A stretch of 7,663 bases of DNA from Bacillota bacterium (GTDB lineage: Bacteria > Bacillota > Clostridia > Christensenellales > QAND01): assembly GCA_019415425.1 (NCBI GenBank), contig DXZF01000396.1:1-7663 (forward strand). Reading direction: 5' to 3'. The notes under the pieces are model-generated. The model worked only from the letters and a program-made list of their open reading frames with translations. It did no database searches and was not told the DNA's origin. The position numbers and the translations under genes are program-made. How positions within the stretch are numbered: position 1 is the first letter of the stretch; each line of letters opens with the position of its first letter. Of the stretch, positions 1 to 5,958 are shown in pieces.

Positions 1-522
1 GTCCTGCGCGTGCGCGCGCACCAATGTGCGCACCAATTTGACGATGTAGAGCACATAGTTGAAGGGAAACAGGCTGAGTGCAAATGCGATGAGCGGTCCC
101 TGGTTGTTGTTCCAGAAGGTCGAGAAGCGGAACAGCTGGACGCCCCACACGACGCACAGCGCAACGCCGATGTATAAGGCCGACAGGCAGAGCACGATAC
201 ACAGCGGCGGCATCTTTTGGTGAAAGGCGCGCAGCAGCGTGTAGCCCAATACCGAAAGCAAGAAAAGCAGCAAGGGCGCGAATAGGTGCGAAGTGGCGAT
301 GGGCGCGTGCAACTGTGTGAAATCGCTGGTCAACGCGGGCGTCTGCCAATCCTTGAATTCCATCATGCCATAGAAGATCAGGCTGAGCGCCGGGCCCAGC
401 GTAAACACGCACATCTCCACCCAGCTGCGCGATGGCTGCGAATTCAGCAGCTCTAAGAAGTTGAAAAACGTCAAGATGAGGGGAAGGCAACAGGCGATGA
501 AAGCAAATATCAAGAAAAGCAA
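1..522 (-). CDS. Unrecognised multi-pass membrane protein, N-terminal part (runs off the left edge)
   Basis: The minus strand is open without a stop from 522 to the window edge (174 codons). The chosen start is TTG at 522-520, because a near-perfect AAGGAGGT lies 8 bases upstream; no ATG in this frame fits. The protein begins directly with a hydrophobic stretch (MLFLIFAFIACCLPLILTFF) and shows about five hydrophobic segments at residues 1-24, 35-53, 79-99, 106-130 and 143-163. Short polar links include EFKDWQTPALTSDFTQLHAP (55-74) and FRFSTFWNNNQ (131-141), and a basic LVRTLVRAH follows the last segment. This composition indicates an integral cytoplasmic-membrane protein. I do not recognise the family, and no catalytic motif or transporter signature is visible. 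The C-terminus is outside the window. It is divergent from the methyltransferase gene. That it is a real gene is fairly sure; its function is unknown. Confidence 0.7.
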   Translation of the reverse strand, partial: MLFLIFAFIACCLPLILTFFNFLELLNSQPSRSWVEMCVFTLGPALSLIFYGMMEFKDWQTPALTSDFTQLHAPIATSHLFAPLLLFLLSVLGYTLLRAFHQKMPPLCIVLCLSALYIGVALCVVWGVQLFRFSTFWNNNQGPLIAFALSLFPFNYVLYIVKLVRTLVRAHAQD

Positions 523-530
523 CCGGAAAG

Positions 531-538
531 ACCTCCTT
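531..538 (-). promoter_or_regulatory. Ribosome binding site fixing a TTG start
   Basis: Read on the minus strand this is AAGGAGGT, eight bases before TTG 522-520. It is the main argument for a TTG start of the left-edge membrane protein, which has no suitable ATG. Confidence 0.75.
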
Positions 539-563
539 GGGGACAGTCTGAGCGATATATTTG

Positions 564-592
564 ATTGAACCATAAGCGAAAAAGGATTGCAA
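564..592 (-). promoter_or_regulatory. Possible promoter of the left-edge membrane protein
   Basis: On the minus strand TTGCAA (592-587) and TTCAAT (569-564) are separated by 17 bases. A TGG directly before the second box would make an extended -10. Each box matches the sigma-A consensus at 4 of 6 positions. A competing -10 (TATATC) lies slightly closer to the gene, so the exact promoter is uncertain. Confidence 0.35.
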
Positions 593-748
593 ATGTACGC
601 GCGTGCGGCAAGGGACGCAATGGGGCAAAAATGGGAGGAAAGTCGAACGAATGGCGGAGAATGCCGTTTTCCGGTACGGCGGTCGCGCGCAAACGGGCGG
701 TGGACCAACGGACAACGATGGACACATGGATGCATGTGAGCCGCAAAG

Positions 749-757
749 TGGTAGAAT
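749..757 (+). promoter_or_regulatory. Extended -10 promoter element of the methyltransferase gene
   Basis: TGGTAGAAT contains a TAGAAT -10 box (5 of 6 to consensus) preceded by the TGN extension. No acceptable -35 box lies 16-18 bases upstream, which is typical of extended -10 promoters. It sits 36 bases before the chosen start codon. The rest of the 523-793 gap shows no supported gene. Confidence 0.4.
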
Positions 758-776
758 AGAAACCGACAAAGGCAGC

Positions 777-784
777 GGAGGAGG
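777..784 (+). promoter_or_regulatory. Ribosome binding site selecting the second ATG of the methyltransferase gene
   Basis: GGAGGAGG ends 3 bases before ATG 788 but 9 bases before the in-frame ATG 794. Normal spacing favours 794 as the start. Confidence 0.65.
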
Positions 785-793
785 CGGATGCAG

Positions 794-1510
794 ATGGACG
801 AATACACAGTGGCGGACAGCTTAAAGGCGTGGGAGGCAAATGCAGCATTTTGGGATGCACAGATGGGCGAGGACGCCAATGCATTCCACAAAGAGGTGAT
901 CAGGCCCAAAGTGAGCGAACTGCTGGAGATCCAGCCGCATGACCTTGTTTTGGATATCGCGTGTGGAAATGGGCAGTTTGCCGCCTATTTGGCCAGCAAG
1001 GGGGCGGAGGTGGTCGCGTTTGACTACAGCCCAAACATGATCGCCCTGGCCCGAAAGCGGCAGAAGAACAATCAGGAGCAAATTTCCTTTCACGTCATCG
1101 ACGCGACAGATCGCCAGGCGCTATGTACCCTCAAACGGCCACGGGCTTACGACAAGGCGGTATGCAACATGGCGGTGATGGACATGCCGGAGATCGCCAC
1201 GCTGTTCCAAGGTGTGCACGCGTTGTTGGCGGAAAACGGATGTTTCGTGTTTGCCACACAGCATCCGTGCTTTGTGACGTTGACGGATCGATACATGACA
1301 CCCCACAGCTACACCGGCGAGGCCATTGCAGGGCAACCCGTTTTGCAGTGCTATTACCATCGGCCCTTGCAGCAGATCTTGCAGACCTGCTTTCAAAGCG
1401 GTTTTGTGATCGATGGCTTTTTTGAGACGTGCTATGGCGCCAAAGAGAAGCCGGATGTGATCATCGTACGCGCCAGAAAATGTGCGCAGCAAAGCCGTGT
1501 AGCGGATTGA
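794..1510 (+). CDS. Class I SAM-dependent methyltransferase
   Basis: This is a soluble 238-residue Rossmann-fold methyltransferase of the Methyltransf_11/25 type; the methyl acceptor cannot be told from sequence. The SAM-binding motif I is LDIACGNGQFA (residues 53-63), the acidic residue after strand 2 that normally holds the SAM ribose is D77 in AFDYS, the motif following strand 3 is DATD (103-106), and NMAVMDM (125-131) is in the motif IV position. The N-terminal stretch with WEANAAFWDAQMG and FHKEVIRP is typical of small clostridial methyltransferases that act on small molecules. The start at 794 was chosen over ATG 788 (two residues longer) from ribosome-binding-site spacing. The gene stands alone, divergent from the membrane protein and convergent with the dehydrogenase. 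Family assignment is secure; a substrate would be a guess. Confidence 0.9.
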   Translation: MDEYTVADSLKAWEANAAFWDAQMGEDANAFHKEVIRPKVSELLEIQPHDLVLDIACGNGQFAAYLASKGAEVVAFDYSPNMIALARKRQKNNQEQISFHVIDATDRQALCTLKRPRAYDKAVCNMAVMDMPEIATLFQGVHALLAENGCFVFATQHPCFVTLTDRYMTPHSYTGEAIAGQPVLQCYYHRPLQQILQTCFQSGFVIDGFFETCYGAKEKPDVIIVRARKCAQQSRVAD

Positions 1511-1511
1511 A

Positions 1512-1559
1512 GATGCAATCAGGGGCCGGCAAACCCATGCTTGCCGGCCCCTTGGCATC
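1512..1559. terminator. Hairpin between two convergent genes, candidate bidirectional terminator
   Basis: A perfect 12-base-pair stem (1521-1532 with 1541-1552, core GGGGCCGGCAA) encloses an 8-base loop. An outer 5-base-pair stem (GATGC 1512-1516 with GCATC 1555-1559) extends it past a small internal loop. It fills nearly all the space between the two stop codons. No run of T follows on either strand, so it is not a textbook intrinsic terminator, though position and stability suggest a 3'-end structure for both transcripts. Confidence 0.6.
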
Positions 1560-1570
1560 GGTGTGCACAT

Positions 1571-2365
1571 TCAATGCTGCCTGATGGCCAATTCGGCGTA
1601 TTGGGGGGTGCCAAGGCCAAATCCGCCCGCCACCTCCAATAGCGTGCCGGTGATGTAACCGGCCTCGTCGCTGGCCAGAAATGCCACGGCATCTGCAACC
1701 TCCTGCGGCTGCCCAGGCCGGCCCAGCGGCACGTGTTGCACGAAGGAAGAGAGGAATTGCGACGGCATGTGTTCCATCGCTGCGTCGGTGGCGATGAGAC
1801 CGGGCAGCACGGCGTTGCACCGTACGCCCATATCCGCACACTGCAGGGCGATGTTCTGCGTTAGGGCGTTGATGGACGCCTTGGCGACGACATAGGCCGT
1901 GCGCGACAGGTCGGGCGTAATGGAGCCGATGGAGGAGACGTTGACAATGCTGCCGCGATGCCGTTCCATCATGGCGGGCAGCACGGCTTTGACGGGCAAC
2001 AACACGCTGCGCAGGTTGTCCTGTACGATGGAAAGAAAATCTGCGCTGTCGGTCTGCAAGATGGACTTGTCGCGCTCGACCTGGGTACCGCCGTAATTGT
2101 TGACCAGGATATCCACCTGCCCGCGCGCGTCCAGTACGCTGTGCACCATGCGCGTATAGGTCTCGGGCTTGGTGGCGTCAAAATACACCGCCTCTGCCTT
2201 TCCCCCTTTTTCTACAATGGATGCGGCGATCTCTTCCCCCGCCTCCAACCGCCGAACCGCCAGATAGACGTGGGCGCCGCGCTTGGCCAGGGCCTTTGCA
2301 CACGCGAGGCCGATTCCGCGCGTGGCAGATGTGACGATGGCCACCTGATCCTGCATGCTCTGCAT
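1571..2365 (-). CDS. 7alpha-hydroxysteroid dehydrogenase-like short-chain dehydrogenase (SDR family)
   Basis: This 264-residue classical SDR enzyme probably interconverts the 7alpha-hydroxyl and 7-keto groups of bile acids with NADP(H) in the cytoplasm. Visible features are the cofactor loop TSATRGIG (12-19), NNYGG (89-93), catalytic N117, S145, Y158 and K162 (YVVAK), and the C-terminal GGFGLGTPQY. From memory it aligns without gaps, at least to residue 200, with Clostridium absonum (sardiniense) 7alpha-HSDH: shared landmarks are VAIVTSxTRGIG, VDILVNNYGGT, NAVLPGLI, HVPL and EVAGGFxLGTPQY. T15, R16 and R38, which hold the NADP phosphate end there, are kept; R194 is replaced by D194. ATG 2365 was preferred because GAGGAG lies 11 bases upstream and numbering then matches the family; ATG 2356 is an alternative. 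The open frame further upstream to 2617 is not part of the gene. Fold is certain, steroid specificity likely but unproven. Confidence 0.85.
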   Translation of the reverse strand: MQSMQDQVAIVTSATRGIGLACAKALAKRGAHVYLAVRRLEAGEEIAASIVEKGGKAEAVYFDATKPETYTRMVHSVLDARGQVDILVNNYGGTQVERDKSILQTDSADFLSIVQDNLRSVLLPVKAVLPAMMERHRGSIVNVSSIGSITPDLSRTAYVVAKASINALTQNIALQCADMGVRCNAVLPGLIATDAAMEHMPSQFLSSFVQHVPLGRPGQPQEVADAVAFLASDEAGYITGTLLEVAGGFGLGTPQYAELAIRQH

Positions 2366-2406
2366 GAAATACACAACTCCTCTTTGCTTTTTGTTACCGT
2401 TAGCAT

Positions 2407-2444
2407 GTACAAGATGCATCGCCTTTATCCCTATGCGCTTGTAC
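2407..2444. repeat. Imperfect inverted repeat in a divergent intergenic region, candidate operator
   Basis: GTACAAG (2407-2413) is mirrored by CTTGTAC (2438-2444), and inside it GCAT (2416-2419) pairs with ATGC (2433-2436) across a small 2/1 internal loop. This leaves 13 unpaired central bases. It lies between the divergent dehydrogenase and radical SAM genes, and its right arm overlaps the proposed -35 box of the latter. It could be a regulator site or a hairpin in the dehydrogenase leader. No known operator was recognised. Confidence 0.4.
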
Positions 2445-2467
2445 GTAGCGTGTAAAGCAAGTAGAAT
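2439..2467 (+). promoter_or_regulatory. Probable promoter of the radical SAM / DUF1294 unit
   Basis: TTGTAC (2439-2444) and TAGAAT (2462-2467) are 17 bases apart. The -10 box matches at 5 of 6 positions and the -35 at only 3, so this would be a modest sigma-A promoter. It ends about 30 bases before the chosen start codon. Confidence 0.4.
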
Positions 2468-2485
2468 GAAACCACTTGAAAGGAC

Positions 2486-2490
2486 GGAGG
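2486..2490 (+). promoter_or_regulatory. Ribosome binding site selecting the second ATG of the radical SAM gene
   Basis: GGAGG ends 2 bases before ATG 2493 and 8 bases before the in-frame ATG 2499. Spacing favours 2499, so the protein begins MLRTKLVAIN. Confidence 0.6.
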
Positions 2491-2498
2491 AAATGCGG

Positions 2499-4220
2499 AT
2501 GTTGCGCACAAAACTGGTTGCCATCAATTCGCAGTATGTGCACAGCAATTTGGCGATACGCGCGCTCAAGGCACAGCTGCCACAACGCGAAGTGAGCTGG
2601 ATGGAGGCGAATATCAACCAGCAGCAAGCGTGGATTTTACAGGAACTGCTGCAGGGCGATCCGCAGGTGCTGTGCTTTTCGTGCTATCTGTGGAATATGC
2701 AGACGGTACTGCAGCTGTGCGAGGATGTGCGATCCATCCGGCCGGACATTCGGTTGATTCTGGGCGGGCCGGAGGTTTCCTTTGAGGCAAAGGCGTGGCT
2801 CGCGGCCCATCCGCACGCCGATACCCTCATCTGTGGAGAGGGCGAAGAACGGCTGCCGCAAGTGTTGTGCGCGCTGAGCGATGGACGCCCGCTTGCAGGG
2901 TTACCGGGGGTGGTCTATCAAACGCCGGGTGGCTGCATTGAGGGGGATCAGACGCCGCAGATCGTAGAGGGCTTTGCAGAGCTGCCGTTTGTGTATGCGG
3001 ACCCCGCATTGCTGCCCGACAAAAGGCAGATTGTGTACTATGAATCGTCGCGCGGGTGTCCATTTGGGTGCGCATATTGCCTTTCGGGCAGCGGGGGACG
3101 ACGCGTGCGGTTTCGCAGCGTCGCCCGGGTGCAGCAAGAGCTTGCAGCGCTATCCCGCTACGGCGTAAAACTGGTAAAATTTGTGGATCGCACGTTCAAT
3201 GCAGACCCGGCGCGGGCGGCGCAGATCCTGGCGTTTGCCATGGAACATACCGGGGAGATGTGCATCCATCTGGAAATTGGCGCAGATTTGCTGGATGCGC
3301 AGACCATCGCGCTTTTGCAATGCGCGCCCAAGGGCAAATTTCAGTTGGAGGCGGGCGTGCAGTCGTGCAATCCAAAGACGTTGCAGAGCGTAGTGCGCAA
3401 GACAGATTTGCACGCGCTTTCGCGCAATGTGCGGGCCGTGTGTAGCGCCCGGAACGTGCACGTGCATCTGGATTTGATCGCGGGCCTGCCGTTTGAAGAT
3501 CTGGCCTCGTTTGCGCGCTCGTTTGACACGGTGTACGCCATGCAACCCCACCAGCTGCAACTGGGATTTTTGAAGGTGTTGCGCGGCAGCCCCTTGTGGG
3601 GGCAGGTACGGCAGTACGGCCTGCAATTTCGCAGTTATCCCCCTTACGAAGTGTTGCAGACGCCCTGGTTGCCGCACCAAGCGGTGTTGCGCCTCAAATG
3701 CGTGGAAGAGGCGGTGGAACGATACTATAACAACGCGCGGGCGCGCAGAAGCCTGAATCTGCTGTTGCATGAGCGATTCGATTCGCCCTTTGCGCTGTTC
3801 GATGCGCTGGCACAATTTCTCATGCAGACAGGGCAATTGACGCGGCCACAGAGCGCGGCCCACCAGTTGATAGCATTGTGCGCATTTGCGCAGAATGTAC
3901 TACCACAGGCGGGGTACGATCGGTTTTTGGCGCCGTGCCTGTTGGACTACATGCAGTGCGGCATCAAAGGGGAATGGCCTGAACCGTTTGCCAGCAGGTT
4001 TTCGCAAAAGCGGGCGCGCCAGTGCGCGCGCAGGGCAATGGAGCAGGGGTGGATGACGCATGCGCAGTTTGTGCGCAATGCATTTTGCGTGTTGCCATTG
4101 CACCCGCAGACAGGGGAGCCGATGCAGGTGCTGTGTATGGTGGAACCGTCGCGCGATGTGGTGACCGGGCAGGCCGATGTCACGGTATGGCCGTGGCCGG
4201 AGGAGGGAAACGGGGTTTGA
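2499..4220 (+). CDS. B12-binding radical SAM protein, DUF4080-like
   Basis: This 573-residue cytoplasmic protein has an N-terminal cobalamin-binding-like Rossmann domain (about 1-130, with INSQYVHSNLA at 9-19 and LGGPEVSFE at 88-96). It is followed by a radical SAM TIM-barrel core with the cluster motif CPFGCAYC: cysteines 187, 191 and 194 would bind the [4Fe-4S] cluster that cleaves S-adenosylmethionine. Further core motifs are KFVDRTFNAD, FQLEAGVQS and LDLIAGLPFEDL. The roughly 200-residue C-terminal region matches the DUF4080-type layout as I know it. The canonical DxHxxG cobalamin-ligand motif is absent, as in many proteins of this architecture, so cobalamin may bind base-off or not at all. 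Neither the substrate nor the reaction is known to me. ATG 2499 is chosen from ribosome-binding-site spacing; open frame extends up to ATG 2355 but is not credible. It overlaps the next gene by four bases. Confidence 0.88.
   Translation: MLRTKLVAINSQYVHSNLAIRALKAQLPQREVSWMEANINQQQAWILQELLQGDPQVLCFSCYLWNMQTVLQLCEDVRSIRPDIRLILGGPEVSFEAKAWLAAHPHADTLICGEGEERLPQVLCALSDGRPLAGLPGVVYQTPGGCIEGDQTPQIVEGFAELPFVYADPALLPDKRQIVYYESSRGCPFGCAYCLSGSGGRRVRFRSVARVQQELAALSRYGVKLVKFVDRTFNADPARAAQILAFAMEHTGEMCIHLEIGADLLDAQTIALLQCAPKGKFQLEAGVQSCNPKTLQSVVRKTDLHALSRNVRAVCSARNVHVHLDLIAGLPFEDLASFARSFDTVYAMQPHQLQLGFLKVLRGSPLWGQVRQYGLQFRSYPPYEVLQTPWLPHQAVLRLKCVEEAVERYYNNARARRSLNLLLHERFDSPFALFDALAQFLMQTGQLTRPQSAAHQLIALCAFAQNVLPQAGYDRFLAPCLLDYMQCGIKGEWPEPFASRFSQKRARQCARRAMEQGWMTHAQFVRNAFCVLPLHPQTGEPMQVLCMVEPSRDVVTGQADVTVWPWPEEGNGV
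4201..4206 (+). promoter_or_regulatory. Ribosome binding site inside the radical SAM gene, supporting the DUF1294 TTG start
   Basis: AGGAGG lies within the last codons of the radical SAM gene, 10 bases before TTG 4217. It implies translational coupling of the two genes. Confidence 0.6.
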
Positions 4221-4492
4221 AGCAACTGCTCTTTTGGTATCTGCTGCTCATCAATCTGGTTGCCTTTTGCCTGTGTGCATACGACAAGCGCGCGGCACGG
4301 CAGGGAAGATGGCGCATCTCGGAGCGCGCGCTGATTGGGTGCGCCGTTGCCTTTGGCGCAGGGGGACTGTATGCGGGCATGCGCCTGTTTCGGCACAAGA
4401 CCCGGAAAACGCGCTTTGCCGTAGGCGTTCCACTGCTGTGCCTCGTGCAGATCGCCGCCATCTTCGCAGCCTATGTGTTGCAAAGCGAGTGA
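4217..4492 (+). CDS. DUF1294 family small membrane protein
   Basis: This 91-residue protein has the typical DUF1294 plan: a first membrane helix (about 3-21), then the conserved YDKRAARQGRWRISERAL (22-39), a second hydrophobic stretch rich in G and A (40-55), the conserved FRHKTRKTRFAVGVPL (58-73), and a last helix (about 68-87). The family is widespread and of unknown function. The start is TTG 4217, whose bases overlap the TGA stop of the radical SAM gene; its ribosome binding site is at 4201-4206 and no ATG gives a sensible N-terminus. The same frame is open far upstream inside the radical SAM gene, but that stretch is out-of-frame shadow. The overlap makes co-expression with the radical SAM protein likely. 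A functional link is inference only. Confidence 0.85.
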   Translation: MKQLLFWYLLLINLVAFCLCAYDKRAARQGRWRISERALIGCAVAFGAGGLYAGMRLFRHKTRKTRFAVGVPLLCLVQIAAIFAAYVLQSE

Positions 4493-4531
4493 TCCATGCA
4501 CAAGATTGAAAGCGAAAAAACGCGCAATTGC

Positions 4532-4560
4532 TTGAAGCGGCTATCGTTTTGCAGTACACT
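4532..4560 (+). promoter_or_regulatory. Promoter of the M20D amidohydrolase gene
   Basis: TTGAAG (4532-4537) and TACACT (4555-4560) are separated by exactly 17 bases, 39 bases before the start codon. A short palindrome GCAATTGC (4524-4531) abuts the -35 box. Each box matches the sigma-A consensus at 4 of 6 positions. No clear terminator separates this from DUF1294, so read-through is possible. Confidence 0.55.
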
Positions 4561-4599
4561 ATACACGCCTGAAAAGGAGAGAACTTGGAGGAGGACATC

Positions 4600-5820
4600 A
4601 TGAACAAAGAGGAAATGAAATCCTGTATTCACCAGACGATCGACGCCTCGCGTGCTGAGCTGAAAGAGATCAGCGATTACATCTACAATCACCCGGAATT
4701 GGGGTACGAGGAGTATAAGAGCGCTGCCGTACAGGTGGAGTATCTCAAGAAGATCGGCTATGAGGTGACAGAGAAGGCTGCGGGCATTGACACGGCCTTT
4801 TTGGCCCGTTACCAGAACGGCGAGGGCATTCATGTGGCGATCTTTTCAGAATATGATGCCCTGCCGATCGGCCATGCGTGCGGGCACAACCTGATTGCCA
4901 CTGCGGCGATGGGCGCGGCGCTGGGTATCAAGACGGCGATGGAAAAGTACGACGTCAAGGGCATTGTGACCATTGTGGGCGGCCCTGCGGAGGAGGGCGG
5001 CGGCGGCAAAATCAAGCTGCTGGATGCCGGATGCTACGACGATATGGACTGCGCGATGGCCGTGCATCCCACCTCGGCAATGAGCCGTGTGGCGGGTGGC
5101 TGCAATACCAGCTGCGTGTATACCGCAGAATACTTTGGCAAACCTGCGCACGCGGGCAACCGGCCGTGGGATGGCGTCAACGCGCTGGATGCGGCGCTGT
5201 TGTTCTTCAATGCCATGAGCTATATGCGCCAGATGACGCGCGACGGTGTGCGCCTGCGCGCCAATATCCCCGAAGGGGCGGACCGGCCGGTGGGTTCCAT
5301 CGTGGATCATAGCAAGGTGCAGTGCAGCATTACCGCGCCCTCGTACAACGTGCTGATGGAGACCTGCAAGAAGATCGAAGGCTGCTTTGAGGCGGGTGCA
5401 GTGGGCACCGGTTGCACGTACAAGCTCTCCAAAAAGGTGGGCTATAAAAACCGCATTCCCAACGGCGTGCTGGGCGAGCTGTTCCGCGCCAACGCCGAGG
5501 CGCTGGGTGAGCCGATGATGGAGGGCATGCCGGCCGACAATGGCGGAGAGGACATGGGCAATGTCAGCCATCTGATCCCGGCCATCAATCCGCACATGAC
5601 CATCTACCCCAAAGAGAAGATCTCGGGCCATACCGAACTGTTCAAGCAGATTGTGGCCACAGAGGCGGGCGACAAGTTCTTCATGCTCAATGCCAAGATC
5701 ATGGCCGACACCGCGTTGGATCTGTTGCTGGACCCCGAAGCGGTCAAAGCGGCCAAAGAGGAATTGATCTCGCGCCTGAAGGTCGAATACGGCGACGAGT
5801 ACGAGAAGTTCATGCGCTAA
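4600..5820 (+). CDS. M20 (M20D-type) metal-dependent amidohydrolase, AbgB / PM20D2-like
   Basis: This 406-residue cytoplasmic hydrolase should cleave an amide bond in a small N-acyl or peptide-like substrate. The di-metal site is complete: HACGHN (H92, C94, H96), the catalytic pair E131-E132 in GGPAEEGGGG, H156 in AVHPTS, and H344 in SGHTE. The Cys-Gly-His motif puts it in the M20D branch with aminoacylases, p-aminobenzoyl-glutamate hydrolase (AbgB) and PM20D2. The inserted lid domain begins about residue 170, with GKPAHAGNRPWDGVNALDA (180-198). Length is normal for the family, and there is no signal peptide. ATG 4600 follows GGAGGAGG (4587-4594) by 5 bases; the frame extends to TTG 4585, but that overlaps the ribosome binding site. 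It appears monocistronic, convergent with the DUF362 gene. Exact substrate cannot be read from sequence. Confidence 0.9.
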   Translation: MNKEEMKSCIHQTIDASRAELKEISDYIYNHPELGYEEYKSAAVQVEYLKKIGYEVTEKAAGIDTAFLARYQNGEGIHVAIFSEYDALPIGHACGHNLIATAAMGAALGIKTAMEKYDVKGIVTIVGGPAEEGGGGKIKLLDAGCYDDMDCAMAVHPTSAMSRVAGGCNTSCVYTAEYFGKPAHAGNRPWDGVNALDAALLFFNAMSYMRQMTRDGVRLRANIPEGADRPVGSIVDHSKVQCSITAPSYNVLMETCKKIEGCFEAGAVGTGCTYKLSKKVGYKNRIPNGVLGELFRANAEALGEPMMEGMPADNGGEDMGNVSHLIPAINPHMTIYPKEKISGHTELFKQIVATEAGDKFFMLNAKIMADTALDLLLDPEAVKAAKEELISRLKVEYGDEYEKFMR

Positions 5821-5834
5821 CGCATGAGTTCACG

Positions 5835-5875
5835 GTGGGGCAGAGGCGATGCGGGTTGTCGCATGCGCCTGCCAC
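5835..5875. repeat. Imperfect hairpin just after the amidohydrolase stop
   Basis: GTGG, CAG, GGCG and ATGCG on the left pair with CGCAT, CGCC, CTG and CCAC on the right, giving about 16 pairs broken by small bulges around a 6-base loop. It begins 14 bases after the stop at 5820. No T-run follows, so it may be a 3'-end stabilising structure rather than a terminator. Confidence 0.35.
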
Positions 5876-5897
5876 TGGTTTAGCAGAAAAGCAAACA

Positions 5898-5935
5898 AAA
5901 GAGCGGCATCCGGTATGTTCCGGATGCCGCTCTTT
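5898..5935. terminator. Intrinsic terminator, strongest for the minus-strand DUF362 gene
   Basis: A perfect stem (5898-5913 with 5920-5935, core GAGCGGCATCCGG) encloses a 6-base loop. Read on the minus strand it is followed by a T-rich tract (TTTTGTTTGCTTTT), so it should end the DUF362 transcript, 23 bases past that gene's stop. On the plus strand only three T follow, so termination of the amidohydrolase message would be weaker. Confidence 0.85.
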
Positions 5936-5958
5936 GCCAAAACGATACAACCGATCGC

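Noticed and set aside
565..759. Small basic 64-codon frame in the gap before the methyltransferase
   Set aside because: It starts with TTG and has no ribosome binding site. It resembles no family and covers the proposed methyltransferase promoter.
1512..1559. REP-like mobile repeat
   Set aside because: It occurs once in the window and sits exactly between two convergent stops, so a terminator role is simpler. A genome-wide copy count would decide.
2355..2498. N-terminal extension of the radical SAM reading frame
   Set aside because: It overlaps the dehydrogenase gene and covers the likely promoter. Family members begin near the VAIN motif.
2366..2617. N-terminal extension of the dehydrogenase reading frame
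   Set aside because: It is open by chance, overlaps the start of the radical SAM gene on the other strand, and lies upstream of a good ribosome binding site at 2377-2382. Family length fits a start at 2365.
3150..3863. 237-codon open frame antisense to the radical SAM gene
   Set aside because: It has no ribosome binding site or recognisable domain, and its composition is that of the reverse complement of a GC-rich gene.
4846..5631. 261-codon open frame antisense to the amidohydrolase gene
   Set aside because: It is a shadow of an intact enzyme gene. It is rich in His, Arg and Ala with no domain or ribosome binding site.
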